From NCBI GenBank assembly GCA_947589515.1, contig CANQBE010000012.1, positions 1 to 32,225 of the forward strand: a stretch of 32,225 nucleotides of DNA, given 5' to 3'. Position 1 is the stretch's first letter. Each line of letters starts with the position of its first letter. The position numbers and the translations under genes were made by a program. This document shows, in pieces, positions 1 to 8,444 of the stretch. The stretch comes from an uncultured Bacilli bacterium (GTDB lineage Bacteria; Bacillota_I; Bacilli_A; RF39; UBA660). The notes below the pieces were generated by a model, which saw only the letters and a list, made by a program, of their open reading frames with translations, was not told the DNA's origin and searched no databases.

Positions 1-38
1 ACTAAAATTTTTAGCTCTCTATATAGTTCATTTATCAT
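1..38 (-). CDS. possible 5' end of a gene running off the left edge
   Basis: An ATG at 38..36 opens a frame reading MINELYRELKIL that continues past the window edge. Its A is shared with the TAA stop of a 10-codon frame (70..38, MSSSVGETKN), which follows an AAGAGG ribosome-binding site closely. The TAATG overlap suggests translational coupling of a tiny leader frame to the partial gene. Both lie just downstream of the Yip1-family gene on the same strand. Too little is visible to name a family, and chance is a real alternative. Confidence 0.3.
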   Translation of the reverse strand, partial: MINELYRELKIL

Positions 39-81
39 TAGTTTTTGGTTTCACCAACACTACTTGACATTGAACCTCTTT

Positions 82-726
82 TTAAAATAATATTTTAGGT
101 AGAATATAGATAACTACAAAAGTAGCAATTCCAATTGCTGGTACAAATACATAAGCAAGTTTATTTTTATCTAACTTGGTACTTTCTGCTATTCCTTGAT
201 ACAAATAAGTTAAATAGAAGATTCCAGCAAGTAATAATACAATTATCATTAATTTCATAGAAATATATGTTAAGATAATACAAACTATTGTTGTGATAGT
301 CGTAAATACAGAACATACACCTACTAAAGTAAATGCACTTTTTATGTCAATTTGATCTTTGAAAATGACATTTGCGATTACATAAATCATCAGTGCTGTC
401 ACACTAAATCCTACTGCCATAAATAGAATTCCATATAGGAATGTTTTGAAGAATGGTACTTCCATTGTGGCAGATGACATTAAATAATCATAGCCACCCA
501 TCAAACTACTAAATGCTCCCATTGCTTCTTTGCATAAACAGAATAAGAATATTCCACTTATGATACAATTTAGTATCATGGCAATGATTCCTAAAACAAA
601 ATGTTCTGTTTTTGCATATTTTTGAATTGTATCAATTGGTCTCGTAAAAATACCTTTTACCATGTCTACATAAGAATTGATATAGGCATTGATATCAAAT
701 TCTGATGTTGATTTTTGTTCTTTCAT
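82..726 (-). CDS. Yip1-family multi-pass membrane protein
   Basis: A 214-aa integral membrane protein with about five hydrophobic helices after a polar N-terminus of roughly 45 residues. The pattern resembles the bacterial Yip1 domain family (a polar lead with F..P...I, then helices rich in small and aliphatic residues). The function of bacterial Yip1 proteins is not established. An in-frame GTG nine bases upstream is part of the GAGGTGAG ribosome-binding site, so the ATG at 726 is preferred. It follows the AI-2E-family gene by 66 bases and has its own good promoter at 745-773, so it need not depend on the rel-dtd operon. Confidence 0.75.
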   Translation of the reverse strand: MKEQKSTSEFDINAYINSYVDMVKGIFTRPIDTIQKYAKTEHFVLGIIAMILNCIISGIFLFCLCKEAMGAFSSLMGGYDYLMSSATMEVPFFKTFLYGILFMAVGFSVTALMIYVIANVIFKDQIDIKSAFTLVGVCSVFTTITTIVCIILTYISMKLMIIVLLLAGIFYLTYLYQGIAESTKLDKNKLAYVFVPAIGIATFVVIYILPKILF

Positions 727-744
727 TTTTCTCACCTCTATTTT

Positions 745-773
745 ATCTTAACAAATTATAACAATTGCTTCAA
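745..773 (-). promoter_or_regulatory. sigma-A-type promoter for the Yip1-family gene
   Basis: On the minus strand, TTGAAG (773-768) and TAAGAT (750-745) are separated by 17 bases. A second TATAAT-like hexamer lies inside the spacer. The promoter sits just ahead of the ribosome-binding site of the Yip1-family gene. Confidence 0.55.
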
Positions 774-792
774 GTTATTTTGATATGAAATG

Positions 793-1857
793 TTAAGATT
801 CTTTTTTCTTTTCTTCTTTAAAGTCTTCAATATAATCTTTAATATCTTGATGGAAGAAAATCCAAGTGGTACGAATAATAATATATACGGGAAGACCTAT
901 CATAATTCCCCAAAAACCAAAAATACGACTACATAATAAAGCAGTTAAAATGACTAGCAGTGGATTAATATTATTGGTTTTTCCGTAAATGTGAGGAGAA
1001 ATTACATAACTATCTACGTTAGGGAAAATCAATGTAATAATTAAAGTTGCAATAAATAACTTTGTAGAAATAACACTTGCTGTTAAAACAGCAATGATAT
1101 TGGTAGCAATTCCTCCAAAATAAGGAATAACAGTAGTAACAGAAGCAAGCAATCCTAATAATAACCAACTAGGATGACCTACGATTTTAAAAAGTAATGA
1201 ATATTCAAATAACTGAACAATCATATAGATTGCTAAGCCATGTAAATATGCACCCATCTCATGATCAATGGTTTGTACGTAATGATATTCTTTTTTATGA
1301 GGATGTAAATATTTTTTTACAAAATTTCTAATTTTGTCCATATCTATTAATAAATAGATTCCTACAATTAAAATGATTATGGCATTACCTAAAATATTTA
1401 CGCTTTTTCCTAAAATATCAATGGTACCATTCGAAATATAACCACCTAAATCTTTAATTGCTTGATTAAGGGCATCTGTAATCGTTGTTTTAAATTCACC
1501 AAGGTTGACATCAAATCTACCAGAAATATCACCGATTACTTGTGTTATATTTTTGGTAAAGGATACTAATTGTTCATAGATAGCAGGTAAAGTTGCCCAT
1601 AATAAGCAGATTAATAAAGCAAAAGCAATTAAAATTACTAATATGAGTGCTAATTCTCTTCGGACCCCTTTTTCTTCTAATCTTTTTACAAAAGGATGTA
1701 AGATATAAGCAAAGGCAAAAGCAAAGAAGAAGGGAGTTAAAATATTTAATACTTTAAAAATCATACTACTCCAATAATTACTAGTTGCTATCACAATATA
1801 GATAATGGCCATTAACAATAACAAATTTACTAAACGATAATTGATTTTATTACTCAT
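793..1857 (-). CDS. AI-2E family transporter (putative permease)
   Basis: A 354-aa polytopic membrane protein of the AI-2E exporter/permease family (PF01594; TqsA, YtvI and YueF relatives). It has an N-terminal pair of helices, the family's soluble region of about 100 residues between helices 3 and 4 (the IYEQLVSFTKNI and FDVNLGEF area), and a C-terminal helix bundle with the family-like PNVDSYVISPHIYGKTNNINPL stretch in shortened context. Family members include Na+/H+ antiporters, so autoinducer export is not implied. The ATG at 1857 lies six bases beyond the dtd stop and follows GAGGTGAT; the longer in-frame start would overlap dtd. It is the likely last gene of the comN-rel-dtd transcript. 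Confidence 0.88.
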   Translation of the reverse strand: MSNKINYRLVNLLLLMAIIYIVIATSNYWSSMIFKVLNILTPFFFAFAFAYILHPFVKRLEEKGVRRELALILVILIAFALLICLLWATLPAIYEQLVSFTKNITQVIGDISGRFDVNLGEFKTTITDALNQAIKDLGGYISNGTIDILGKSVNILGNAIIILIVGIYLLIDMDKIRNFVKKYLHPHKKEYHYVQTIDHEMGAYLHGLAIYMIVQLFEYSLLFKIVGHPSWLLLGLLASVTTVIPYFGGIATNIIAVLTASVISTKLFIATLIITLIFPNVDSYVISPHIYGKTNNINPLLVILTALLCSRIFGFWGIMIGLPVYIIIRTTWIFFHQDIKDYIEDFKEEKKKES

Positions 1858-1862
1858 TTTTA

Positions 1863-2300
1863 TCACCTCTCTAACCAAATGGTAACAGGTCCATCATTTA
1901 CTAAATGAATCTTCATATCTGCTCCAAAGATACCCGTTTCAACAGGAATGTATTTGGCTAATTCTTGATTGAATAAATTATAAAGTTGAATTGCTTGTTG
2001 CCCATTCAAAGCTTTTTGATAACTTGGTCGATTGCCTTTTTTGGTATCTGCATATAAAGTAAATTGAGAAATCGATAAAATCTTACTATCTTCCATTTCT
2101 AAAATACTTTTATTCATGATATGGTTTTCATCATCAAAAATTCTTAAGTTGATAATTTTATGCACTAAGTAAGAAATGGATTCTTGATTATCTCCTTCTG
2201 TAAATCCTACAAATAAGACGAGTCCTTTCTTGATTTTTCCTGTAATCTTTTCATCTACTATACATTTGGCTTCCCCACTTCTTTGTACTAATACTCTCAT
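1863..2300 (-). CDS. dtd: D-aminoacyl-tRNA deacylase
   Basis: A 145-aa protein of normal DTD length. It hydrolyses D-aminoacyl-tRNAs (and mischarged Gly-tRNA-Ala) in the cytoplasm to protect translation. The N-terminal MRVLVQRSGEAKC strand, the SQFTLYADTKKGNRPS active-site motif and the C-terminal NDGPVTIWLE Gly-cisPro motif are all present. The start codon overlaps the rel stop in an ATGA-type arrangement, so it is probably translationally coupled to rel. The rel-dtd pairing is common in Firmicutes. Confidence 0.96.
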   Translation of the reverse strand: MRVLVQRSGEAKCIVDEKITGKIKKGLVLFVGFTEGDNQESISYLVHKIINLRIFDDENHIMNKSILEMEDSKILSISQFTLYADTKKGNRPSYQKALNGQQAIQLYNLFNQELAKYIPVETGIFGADMKIHLVNDGPVTIWLER

Positions 2301-4450
2301 CTCATTAGCCTCTCTACTTTTTCAATATAAGATAATTTTTCCAACTCACGAAATAGTTTTTCTAAATATTCTAAACTACGAATATATAAATCTACTTCAT
2401 AAATGATCTCTTCCTTTTGATGAATCGTAATAAATCTTTCTATTTGAACATCAAACATACTTAATTTTTGCATCATTTCCAATAAATGATCTTGCTTTTC
2501 CTTGGAATGAATCAAAATAGTAGTTTCATATTTTTCCGTTGTGGTTTGATTCCATGTAACAGGAATGATTCTACTATCTAAAAATTCTAGATTATGGCAT
2601 TCTTTTCTATGAATAGAAATTCCATTTCCTTTCGTAATATATCCTATGATTTCATCTCCTGGGATAGGATTACAACAATTTGCTAGATTAACTTTAATTT
2701 TATCAATTCCACTTACTACAATATCGGAATTACTAACATCTGGTAATTTTACTGTTTTTTTCGGTTTTACCTCTACAGGTTCTTCTTTTTTATAGATGAT
2801 ATGAATGACTGTACTAGGAGCATATTTTCCATTTCCAATTTCTAAATATAAGTCATCGATGGTATCCACTTTTAATTCTTTTAATAATTTATTTGTATTT
2901 TCTGTTGTAAAGAAATCAGCAAAAGCAATTTTATTTTTTCTTAATTCTTTTTCTAACGAATCCTTTCCTCGATCCATATAAATTTCTTTCTCATTTTTAG
3001 CAAAGAAAGCACGAATTTTGTTTTTAGTTTGCGTAGATTTTACGATCTTTAACCATTCTTGTGAAGGACCTTTGGCATTTTTAGAAGTGTTGATTTTTAC
3101 AATATCATTATTTTGCAGTTCATAATCTAGTGGTACGATACTGTTATTGACGATAGCACCTATCATGGTCTCTCCTACTCGCGTATGAACTTTATAAGCA
3201 AAATCAATTGGTGTTGCTCCTTTTGGTAGTTCAATGATATCTCCTTTTGGGGTAAAACAATAGATATTATTATTTAAAACTTCATCTTTTACACTATTCA
3301 CAAAATCTTCACTACTCATTTTATCTTCATTTAATTCGATAATAGACTTAAAAAATTGAAGTTTTTGTTCGGTCGTATTTTGCATCATCTGACTAGCGTC
3401 TTTGTGTTCTTTATATGCCCAGTGTGAAGCAATTCCATTTTCGGCTACTTCATCCATTTCATATGTTCGAATTTGAATTTCAAATAGATAACCATCTATT
3501 CCAAAGACAGTAGTATGTAGGGATTGATACATATTCGATTTTGGCATCGCAATATAATCTTTAAAACGTTTCGGAATTGGTTTGAATTTAGAATGAATAA
3601 TTCCTAATGCTAAATAACATTCTTGTTCTGTATTTACTAGTACTCTTAGGGCTAATAAATCGTAAATATCACTAAATTTTTTTCCTTTATTTAACTTGTT
3701 ATAAATACTATAAATACTCTTAGCTCTTCCCTTAATTTCATGACTGATATTATGTTCATTTAATAAATTAGTAACTGCTTGCAACATTTCATTTACAGTA
3801 TTATCCCGTTCTAATTTTGTTTGATCTAATTTATCAGCAATATCATAAAAGATATCTGGTTTTAAATATCGTAACGATAAATCTTCTAATTCACTTTTAA
3901 TTTTATGAATTCCTAAGTGGTGAGCAATGGGAGCAAAAATTTCCAAAGTCTCTTTGGCAATCTTTTTCTGTTTTTCATTTGATAATGCATATAATGTTCG
4001 CATATTATGAAGTCTATCGGCAAGTTTTACAATAATAACGCGAACATCTTCGCTCATTCCGACAATAATTTTTTTATAATATTCAATTAAATATTCGTTT
4101 TCGGTAGAAAAATGGATTCTTCCTAACTTCGATACTCCATATACCAAATTGGCTGCAGTTGGACCAAATAATTCTTCTATTTCTTCTTTTTCTACGTCAC
4201 AATCTTCAATGGTATCATGTAATAATCCTGCAATTAAAGTATCACAGTCTGCATATACCGTTGTTAAAATAATGGCTGTATTTAGAGGATGGATAATATA
4301 TTCCTCGCCCGATTTACGAAATTGTCCTTTATGTTTTTGGTAGGCAAAATCGTAGGCTTCTCGTATCTTATTTAAACTCTCCTCTTCTGGTATATAATTA
4401 CTGGCTTTATGAATTAAATCTTCTATCGTATATTGTTCTTTTTTACTCAT
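2297..4450 (-). CDS. rel: bifunctional (p)ppGpp synthetase/hydrolase Rel
   Basis: A 717-aa long RelA/SpoT homologue controlling the stringent response. From the N-terminus: an HD hydrolase domain with intact H..LLHDTIED (about residues 50-170), a synthetase domain (about 230-345) with RFKDYIAMPKSN and YQSLHTTV, a TGS domain (about 390-450, YCFTPKGDIIELPKGATPIDF), a conserved-cysteine region (NCCNPIPGD) and a C-terminal ACT domain. The RFKD motif rather than the EXDD type, with a complete HD motif, indicates both activities. The start at 4450 follows TAGGTGATC; a longer frame would run into comN, which ends five bases upstream. Confidence 0.96.
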   Translation of the reverse strand: MSKKEQYTIEDLIHKASNYIPEEESLNKIREAYDFAYQKHKGQFRKSGEEYIIHPLNTAIILTTVYADCDTLIAGLLHDTIEDCDVEKEEIEELFGPTAANLVYGVSKLGRIHFSTENEYLIEYYKKIIVGMSEDVRVIIVKLADRLHNMRTLYALSNEKQKKIAKETLEIFAPIAHHLGIHKIKSELEDLSLRYLKPDIFYDIADKLDQTKLERDNTVNEMLQAVTNLLNEHNISHEIKGRAKSIYSIYNKLNKGKKFSDIYDLLALRVLVNTEQECYLALGIIHSKFKPIPKRFKDYIAMPKSNMYQSLHTTVFGIDGYLFEIQIRTYEMDEVAENGIASHWAYKEHKDASQMMQNTTEQKLQFFKSIIELNEDKMSSEDFVNSVKDEVLNNNIYCFTPKGDIIELPKGATPIDFAYKVHTRVGETMIGAIVNNSIVPLDYELQNNDIVKINTSKNAKGPSQEWLKIVKSTQTKNKIRAFFAKNEKEIYMDRGKDSLEKELRKNKIAFADFFTTENTNKLLKELKVDTIDDLYLEIGNGKYAPSTVIHIIYKKEEPVEVKPKKTVKLPDVSNSDIVVSGIDKIKVNLANCCNPIPGDEIIGYITKGNGISIHRKECHNLEFLDSRIIPVTWNQTTTEKYETTILIHSKEKQDHLLEMMQKLSMFDVQIERFITIHQKEEIIYEVDLYIRSLEYLEKLFRELEKLSYIEKVERLMR

Positions 4451-4454
4451 ATGA

Positions 4455-4685
4455 TCACCTACTATATTTACTAGATGGTATCGAAATCTCACTATTTAAA
4501 ATTTCATCTACTATTTTTGATAGCGATAATTGATAAGCATTTTTAAAAGAATGTTGCACAAAATAATTCCAAATTTCTTCTTCTGTTAATTGAATATTTT
4601 GCTTTTTCAGTTCCTTTTTTCTTAATCTAAGAGCTGGCATTACTCTTTGCTTCAATTCTAAAGCATCGTGAAACTCGATATCCAT
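4455..4685 (-). CDS. comN: ComN-like post-transcriptional regulator
   Basis: A 76-aa soluble, helical protein resembling the Post_transc_reg family (ComN/YrzD of B. subtilis): LKQRVMPALRLRKKELK, then EEIWNYFVQHSFK, then a C-terminal LSLSKIVDEIL helix. In B. subtilis ComN affects comE competence mRNA; that role here is only inferred. The ATG at 4685 is correctly spaced from AGGTGATTGGT; the in-frame GTG nine bases upstream belongs to the ribosome-binding site. It is first in the rel-dtd operon and divergent from spoVB. Confidence 0.72.
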   Translation of the reverse strand: MDIEFHDALELKQRVMPALRLRKKELKKQNIQLTEEEIWNYFVQHSFKNAYQLSLSKIVDEILNSEISIPSSKYSR

Positions 4686-4789
4686 ACCAATCACCTACTA
4701 TTTATTATAAAATAAAATGCGAATTTTAGAAAGTTTTTTCTATTATTTTTTGTGTTTCATTTTCATATAGTGTTACTAAGGTGACTACA

Positions 4790-6085
4790 ATGAGCAAAGA
4801 AACGTTTATTAAATCGACTATTATTTTAATGATTGGTGGTTTTATTACCAAAATATTAGGTATGATTATTAAAGTCGTTAATACTAGATTAATCGGATTA
4901 GAAGGAATTGGCTTATATATGTTAATTTTTCCTACTTTTTCGCTTTTTATGTCCCTATCTCAATTTAGTTTACCAATTGCTGTATCCAAATTAGTGAGTG
5001 AAGATAAGTACAACAACAAAAATCTTATCTTTTCTTCTGTCCCTATTATTATGATTTTTGATTTATTATTAATTGGATTGATTTTATTTTCAGCCTCTTT
5101 TATTTCTATTGATTTATTAAAAGATAGCAGATGTTATTTACCTATTTTATGTATTAGTATGGTCCTTCCTTTTGAGGCTCTTTCTAATTTATTAAGGGGA
5201 TATTTTTTTGGAAAGCAAAGAATGTTTCCTCATGTTGTTAGTCATGTAATCGAACAATTGATGAGACTTACTTTAACTATTTTATTGGTTCCTACTTTAT
5301 TAAAAATTGATCTCGTTTATGCGGTTAGTTTTTTAGTTCTGGTCAATATGGTTAGTGAATTTACTAGTATTATTGTGTTGCTATTATTTATGCCTAAGAA
5401 GACCAAAATTACGAAAGAAGATATGAAACCTAATTTTCATAATATGAAAAATATTTTAGAAATTTCTATTCCGAATACCGGTACTAGATTAGTGGGTAAT
5501 ATTGGATATTTTTTAGAACCAATTTTACTCACTTCTGGTCTGTTAGCTAGTGGTTATAGTGCTAGTTTTATTACTCAAGAATATGGAATTGTAGCAGGAT
5601 ATTCAATGCCATTATTGTTGCTACCTGGTTTTTTTACAGGTGCTATTTCCAATAGTTTATTGCCTATTATTTCGAAGGCGGCTAGTAATCAAAATTATTC
5701 CTATATTAAACGAAAATTAAAACAAGCAATTTTAATTTCTCTAGCAATTGGAATTCCAGTTACGATTATTTTATTTTTATTTCCTAATTTTTTCTTACAT
5801 ATGATCTATGGCACGAATCGTGGAGGTAATTATTTACGAGTTCTAGCCTTTCCTTTTTTATTCTACTATCTAGAACTTCCACTAGCAGCAGCACTTCAAG
5901 GAATGAATTTATCTAAATATGTCATGATTGATAATATCATTGGTATCATATTAAAAACCATTCTTTTATATTTTTTATCTTTCTGTAGAATTGGAATTTA
6001 TTCCTTTATCATTGCATCTTGTGTCAATATTATCTGGGTAGTTACGAATCATTATTATCACATAAAAAAAGTAGTTAACTCATAA
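4790..6085 (+). CDS. spoVB: SpoVB-family (MOP superfamily) lipid flippase-like protein
   Basis: A 431-aa polytopic membrane protein of the MATE/MOP polysaccharide-flippase superfamily, closest in pattern to stage V sporulation protein B (N-terminal IKSTIILMIGGFITKILG, then RLIGLEGIGLYMLIFP). SpoVB is thought to act in spore cortex peptidoglycan precursor handling at the forespore membrane; MurJ-type housekeeping use cannot be excluded. It is shorter than the roughly 500-residue Bacillus protein and ends after the last clear helix. The start ATG follows AAGGTG by six bases; the in-frame GTG upstream is part of that site. It is divergent from comN, and a terminator hairpin overlaps its last codons. 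Confidence 0.85.
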   Translation: MSKETFIKSTIILMIGGFITKILGMIIKVVNTRLIGLEGIGLYMLIFPTFSLFMSLSQFSLPIAVSKLVSEDKYNNKNLIFSSVPIIMIFDLLLIGLILFSASFISIDLLKDSRCYLPILCISMVLPFEALSNLLRGYFFGKQRMFPHVVSHVIEQLMRLTLTILLVPTLLKIDLVYAVSFLVLVNMVSEFTSIIVLLLFMPKKTKITKEDMKPNFHNMKNILEISIPNTGTRLVGNIGYFLEPILLTSGLLASGYSASFITQEYGIVAGYSMPLLLLPGFFTGAISNSLLPIISKAASNQNYSYIKRKLKQAILISLAIGIPVTIILFLFPNFFLHMIYGTNRGGNYLRVLAFPFLFYYLELPLAAALQGMNLSKYVMIDNIIGIILKTILLYFLSFCRIGIYSFIIASCVNIIWVVTNHYYHIKKVVNS

Positions 6086-6095
6086 CTACTTTTTT
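6066..6095. terminator. bidirectional terminator between spoVB and the next gene
   Basis: A 12-bp inverted repeat, AAAAAGTAGTTA (6066-6077) against 6083-6094, with a 5-base loop. A-rich and T-rich flanks allow it to serve the convergent genes on both strands. The spoVB stop lies in the hairpin. Confidence 0.85.
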
Positions 6096-6096
6096 A

Positions 6097-6915
6097 TTAG
6101 TTCTTTTTTCTACCATAAATATCTCTTTTTAATTGGTAATTAGAAATTTTATTTTTGAAATCTATATTATATTTTTTTATTTCGATATCTTGCCTATTTT
6201 GGATAATCGCTATTTCACGAGCAATATTGCTTTGGAAAATAGAAATGATTTCCGCTTCTTTTCCTTGTAGTAATGAATAAAGATAAGAATGATTGCATGC
6301 TCTTACAATATATGAATAATAAGGATTTAAAATAAAAGCAATGGTTTGGGGATCCTGTTGATTAATATCATCTAAGATTAAATTCAGATGTTCTTGTCTT
6401 TCTTGTAAACTTCCTAGATTTAAAAGATTCGATTTATATTTTTGAAAGGAAAAATTAGTTGTTTGTAACAATTTTGAATATAACGCAGTAACAAAACGGA
6501 TGATATCTCCACAATCAAAACTATGTGGTCTAAATTCATAATTTTGTGTGACTTGATTATTTTCTGTTATCGAATTTACTAATACACGTTCATCATCGAA
6601 AACATGTGTTTCTAGTCTACTATCTAATTCGAGTAATTCTTGTTTGATTTCTTCTTTGGATAAGGTTATCAGATAATTGATATATGGGTACATTTTTTGA
6701 TAAATCGATAAGTAACATCTTTTTAATTGAAGTACAAAGTTTTTATAATCTTCTTCCATCCAATCTGCTAAATCGGTGTTATCGCTTTTACCAAAAGTTT
6801 TACAATACACCTTTTTTAGTAATTCTTCTAAATTCGTTTGTAGTTCTATATCACAAGATTCGAAAGATGCTACTTGATTATCTTTTGTGATATATTGTGC
6901 TATTCTGTTTTTCAT
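6097..6915 (-). CDS. uncharacterised 272-aa soluble protein
   Basis: I do not recognise this protein. It has no membrane segments or signal peptide, is predominantly helical with many K, E, N and Q residues, and ends in a basic tail (YQLKRDIYGRKKN). Cysteines and histidines are scattered without a metal-binding pattern. The start has a strong GAGGGGG ribosome-binding site. It is flanked by a terminator on its 3' side, and a PAP2 gene follows upstream on the same strand 35 bases away, so the two may be cotranscribed. A full-length frame with a good start makes a real gene very likely. Confidence 0.7.
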   Translation of the reverse strand: MKNRIAQYITKDNQVASFESCDIELQTNLEELLKKVYCKTFGKSDNTDLADWMEEDYKNFVLQLKRCYLSIYQKMYPYINYLITLSKEEIKQELLELDSRLETHVFDDERVLVNSITENNQVTQNYEFRPHSFDCGDIIRFVTALYSKLLQTTNFSFQKYKSNLLNLGSLQERQEHLNLILDDINQQDPQTIAFILNPYYSYIVRACNHSYLYSLLQGKEAEIISIFQSNIAREIAIIQNRQDIEIKKYNIDFKNKISNYQLKRDIYGRKKN

Positions 6916-6950
6916 GAATATCCCCCTCTTTAAATGATTGATATTGTAAA

Positions 6951-7565
6951 CTATTTTTTAGGATTTGTCAATTTCTGTATCAAAAAATGGCTACCACATA
7001 ACACAATGATACCAATACCATATCCTGCTATGACATCTGTGATATAGTGAACATTGAAATAAATTCTACTAAGACCCGTTACCAAAATTAGAAAGATACA
7101 AATGCCTATATATAAATTGGTATGTTTTCCTGTATAATATTTACGAATTAAGAAGATCAAATATCCATACACTACCATGGATACTGATGAATGGCAACTA
7201 GGAAAACTATAACCAGAAATATTTAATAACATATTACTAGGTCTTACTCTCTGTACTAATATTTTAATGAGATTGGTGATTGATAAACAAGCAAGAACAG
7301 AAATTATAAATAAGTACATATCTTTTTCGGCCTGTTTTTTTCGAAGTAAATAGAAAGTAATTCCTAAGATACCTAAAATTCCGAACATAGTCATCATACT
7401 TGTAATCATTAGAAAAAAGATTCGAAAGGAAGAAAACGAAAAGAAATGACGGATTGCTTCGTCATAACGATCGATTGCTTCTACTAAATCAAATTCTAAT
7501 AAGATAAAAGATAAACCAAATAATAGGATACCGACTATTAAAAAGAAGAAAGTTTTATTTTTCAC
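6951..7565 (-). CDS. PAP2-family membrane phosphatase
   Basis: A 204-aa membrane protein of the type 2 phosphatidic acid phosphatase family. It has the three-part active-site signature: KILVQRVRPS, then YSFPSCHSS, then SRIYFNVHYITD, which supplies the catalytic histidines, arginines and aspartate on the outer face. The usual PSGH is PSCH here. About six helices are seen. Members dephosphorylate undecaprenyl pyrophosphate, phosphatidylglycerophosphate or phosphatidic acid; the sequence does not decide which. A GTG start at 7565 is preferred because AGGTG lies six bases before it, while the upstream GTG/ATG pair overlaps the ribosome-binding site. Confidence 0.88.
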   Translation of the reverse strand: MKNKTFFFLIVGILLFGLSFILLEFDLVEAIDRYDEAIRHFFSFSSFRIFFLMITSMMTMFGILGILGITFYLLRKKQAEKDMYLFIISVLACLSITNLIKILVQRVRPSNMLLNISGYSFPSCHSSVSMVVYGYLIFLIRKYYTGKHTNLYIGICIFLILVTGLSRIYFNVHYITDVIAGYGIGIIVLCGSHFLIQKLTNPKK

Positions 7566-7717
7566 AATCATCACCTATTTATTAGAATAACACAAATTAT
7601 CATTTATTTACATAGAATTTTTTATCGTAATTAGTAAATGTAGATCATAATGAAATATTTAGATACCTTACAAGAAGAAATGAAACATCAATACGATTCC
7701 GATATCTGAATCTTTTT

Positions 7718-7748
7718 TTCACACAAATTACACATTCTTAGGTATAAT
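7718..7748 (+). promoter_or_regulatory. promoter of the two-component operon with PhoP-box-like repeats
   Basis: A perfect TATAAT at 7743-7748 lacks a good -35 hexamer. Instead TTCACA (7718-7723) and TACACA (7729-7734) form direct repeats 11 bases apart, the spacing of B. subtilis PhoP boxes. Activation by the operon's own regulator is inferred. Confidence 0.5.
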
Positions 7749-7766
7749 AAAAATTAGGTGGTTAAT

Positions 7767-8444
7767 ATGAATTTATTGATTGTTGATGATGAAGAGTTAA
7801 TTCGTGAAGTGATTAAAGAATATAGTATCTATGAAGGATATCATATCTTTGAAGCAGAAGATGGTAATCAAGCTTTAGAAATTATCAAAAAAAATGATAT
7901 TGATGCTATTGTATTAGATATTATGATGCCAAAACTAGATGGTTTTTCTACTTATAAAGAAATTAAAAAAATCAAAAATATTCCTACGATTATTTTATCG
8001 GCTAGAAGTGATGAATATGATAAGTTATTCGGCTTCGAATTAGGAATCGATGATTATTTAACCAAGCCATTTTCTCCTAAAGAATTAATTGCTAGAATTA
8101 AGGCTATCACCAAACGGAATCATCCTGAAGAAAATCGATTTGTCTATCAAGATTTAATCATTGACTTTCAAGGGTACGCCATTTATATAGAGGGAAAAGA
8201 AATTAAAGTCACACCAAAAGAATTTGAAATTCTTGCTTATTTAATTCAAAATAAAAATATAGCCGTTTCTCGAGAAGCACTGCTTTCTCAAATTTGGGGT
8301 TATGATTTTTTTGGAGATGATCGAACGGTAGATACTCATATTAAAATGTTAAGAAACAGTTTAGGAAAATATCGAGACATCATCCATACTGTAAGAGGAG
8401 TGGGATATAAATTTGAAATCAAAGAAACAAGTTCGTCAATATAG
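7767..8444 (+). CDS. OmpR/PhoB-family response regulator
   Basis: A 225-aa DNA-binding response regulator. The receiver domain has the acidic pair VDDEE near residues 7-10, the phospho-acceptor D51 in VLDIMMP, the switch serine in IILSAR and the lysine in LTKPFSP. The C-terminal winged helix has VTPKEFEILAYL and DDRTVDTHIKMLRNSL with the closing IHTVRGVGYKFE. The start ATG follows AGGTGG by six bases. The reading frame overlaps the kinase gene by 32 bases, so the two are co-expressed. The combination with PhoP-box-like repeats at the promoter suggests a PhoP-type regulator, but the signal is not shown by sequence. Confidence 0.93.
   Translation: MNLLIVDDEELIREVIKEYSIYEGYHIFEAEDGNQALEIIKKNDIDAIVLDIMMPKLDGFSTYKEIKKIKNIPTIILSARSDEYDKLFGFELGIDDYLTKPFSPKELIARIKAITKRNHPEENRFVYQDLIIDFQGYAIYIEGKEIKVTPKEFEILAYLIQNKNIAVSREALLSQIWGYDFFGDDRTVDTHIKMLRNSLGKYRDIIHTVRGVGYKFEIKETSSSI

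Noticed and set aside
4450..4492. Longer N-terminus of Rel overlapping comN
   Set aside because: The upstream start has no ribosome-binding site and the added 14 residues do not resemble Rel; ATG 4450 has TAGGTGATC at the right distance.
7650..7709. 19-codon frame MKYLDTLQEEMKHQYDSDI ahead of the two-component operon
   Set aside because: It has a plausible composition but no ribosome-binding site and no promoter of its own, and it is short enough to occur by chance.
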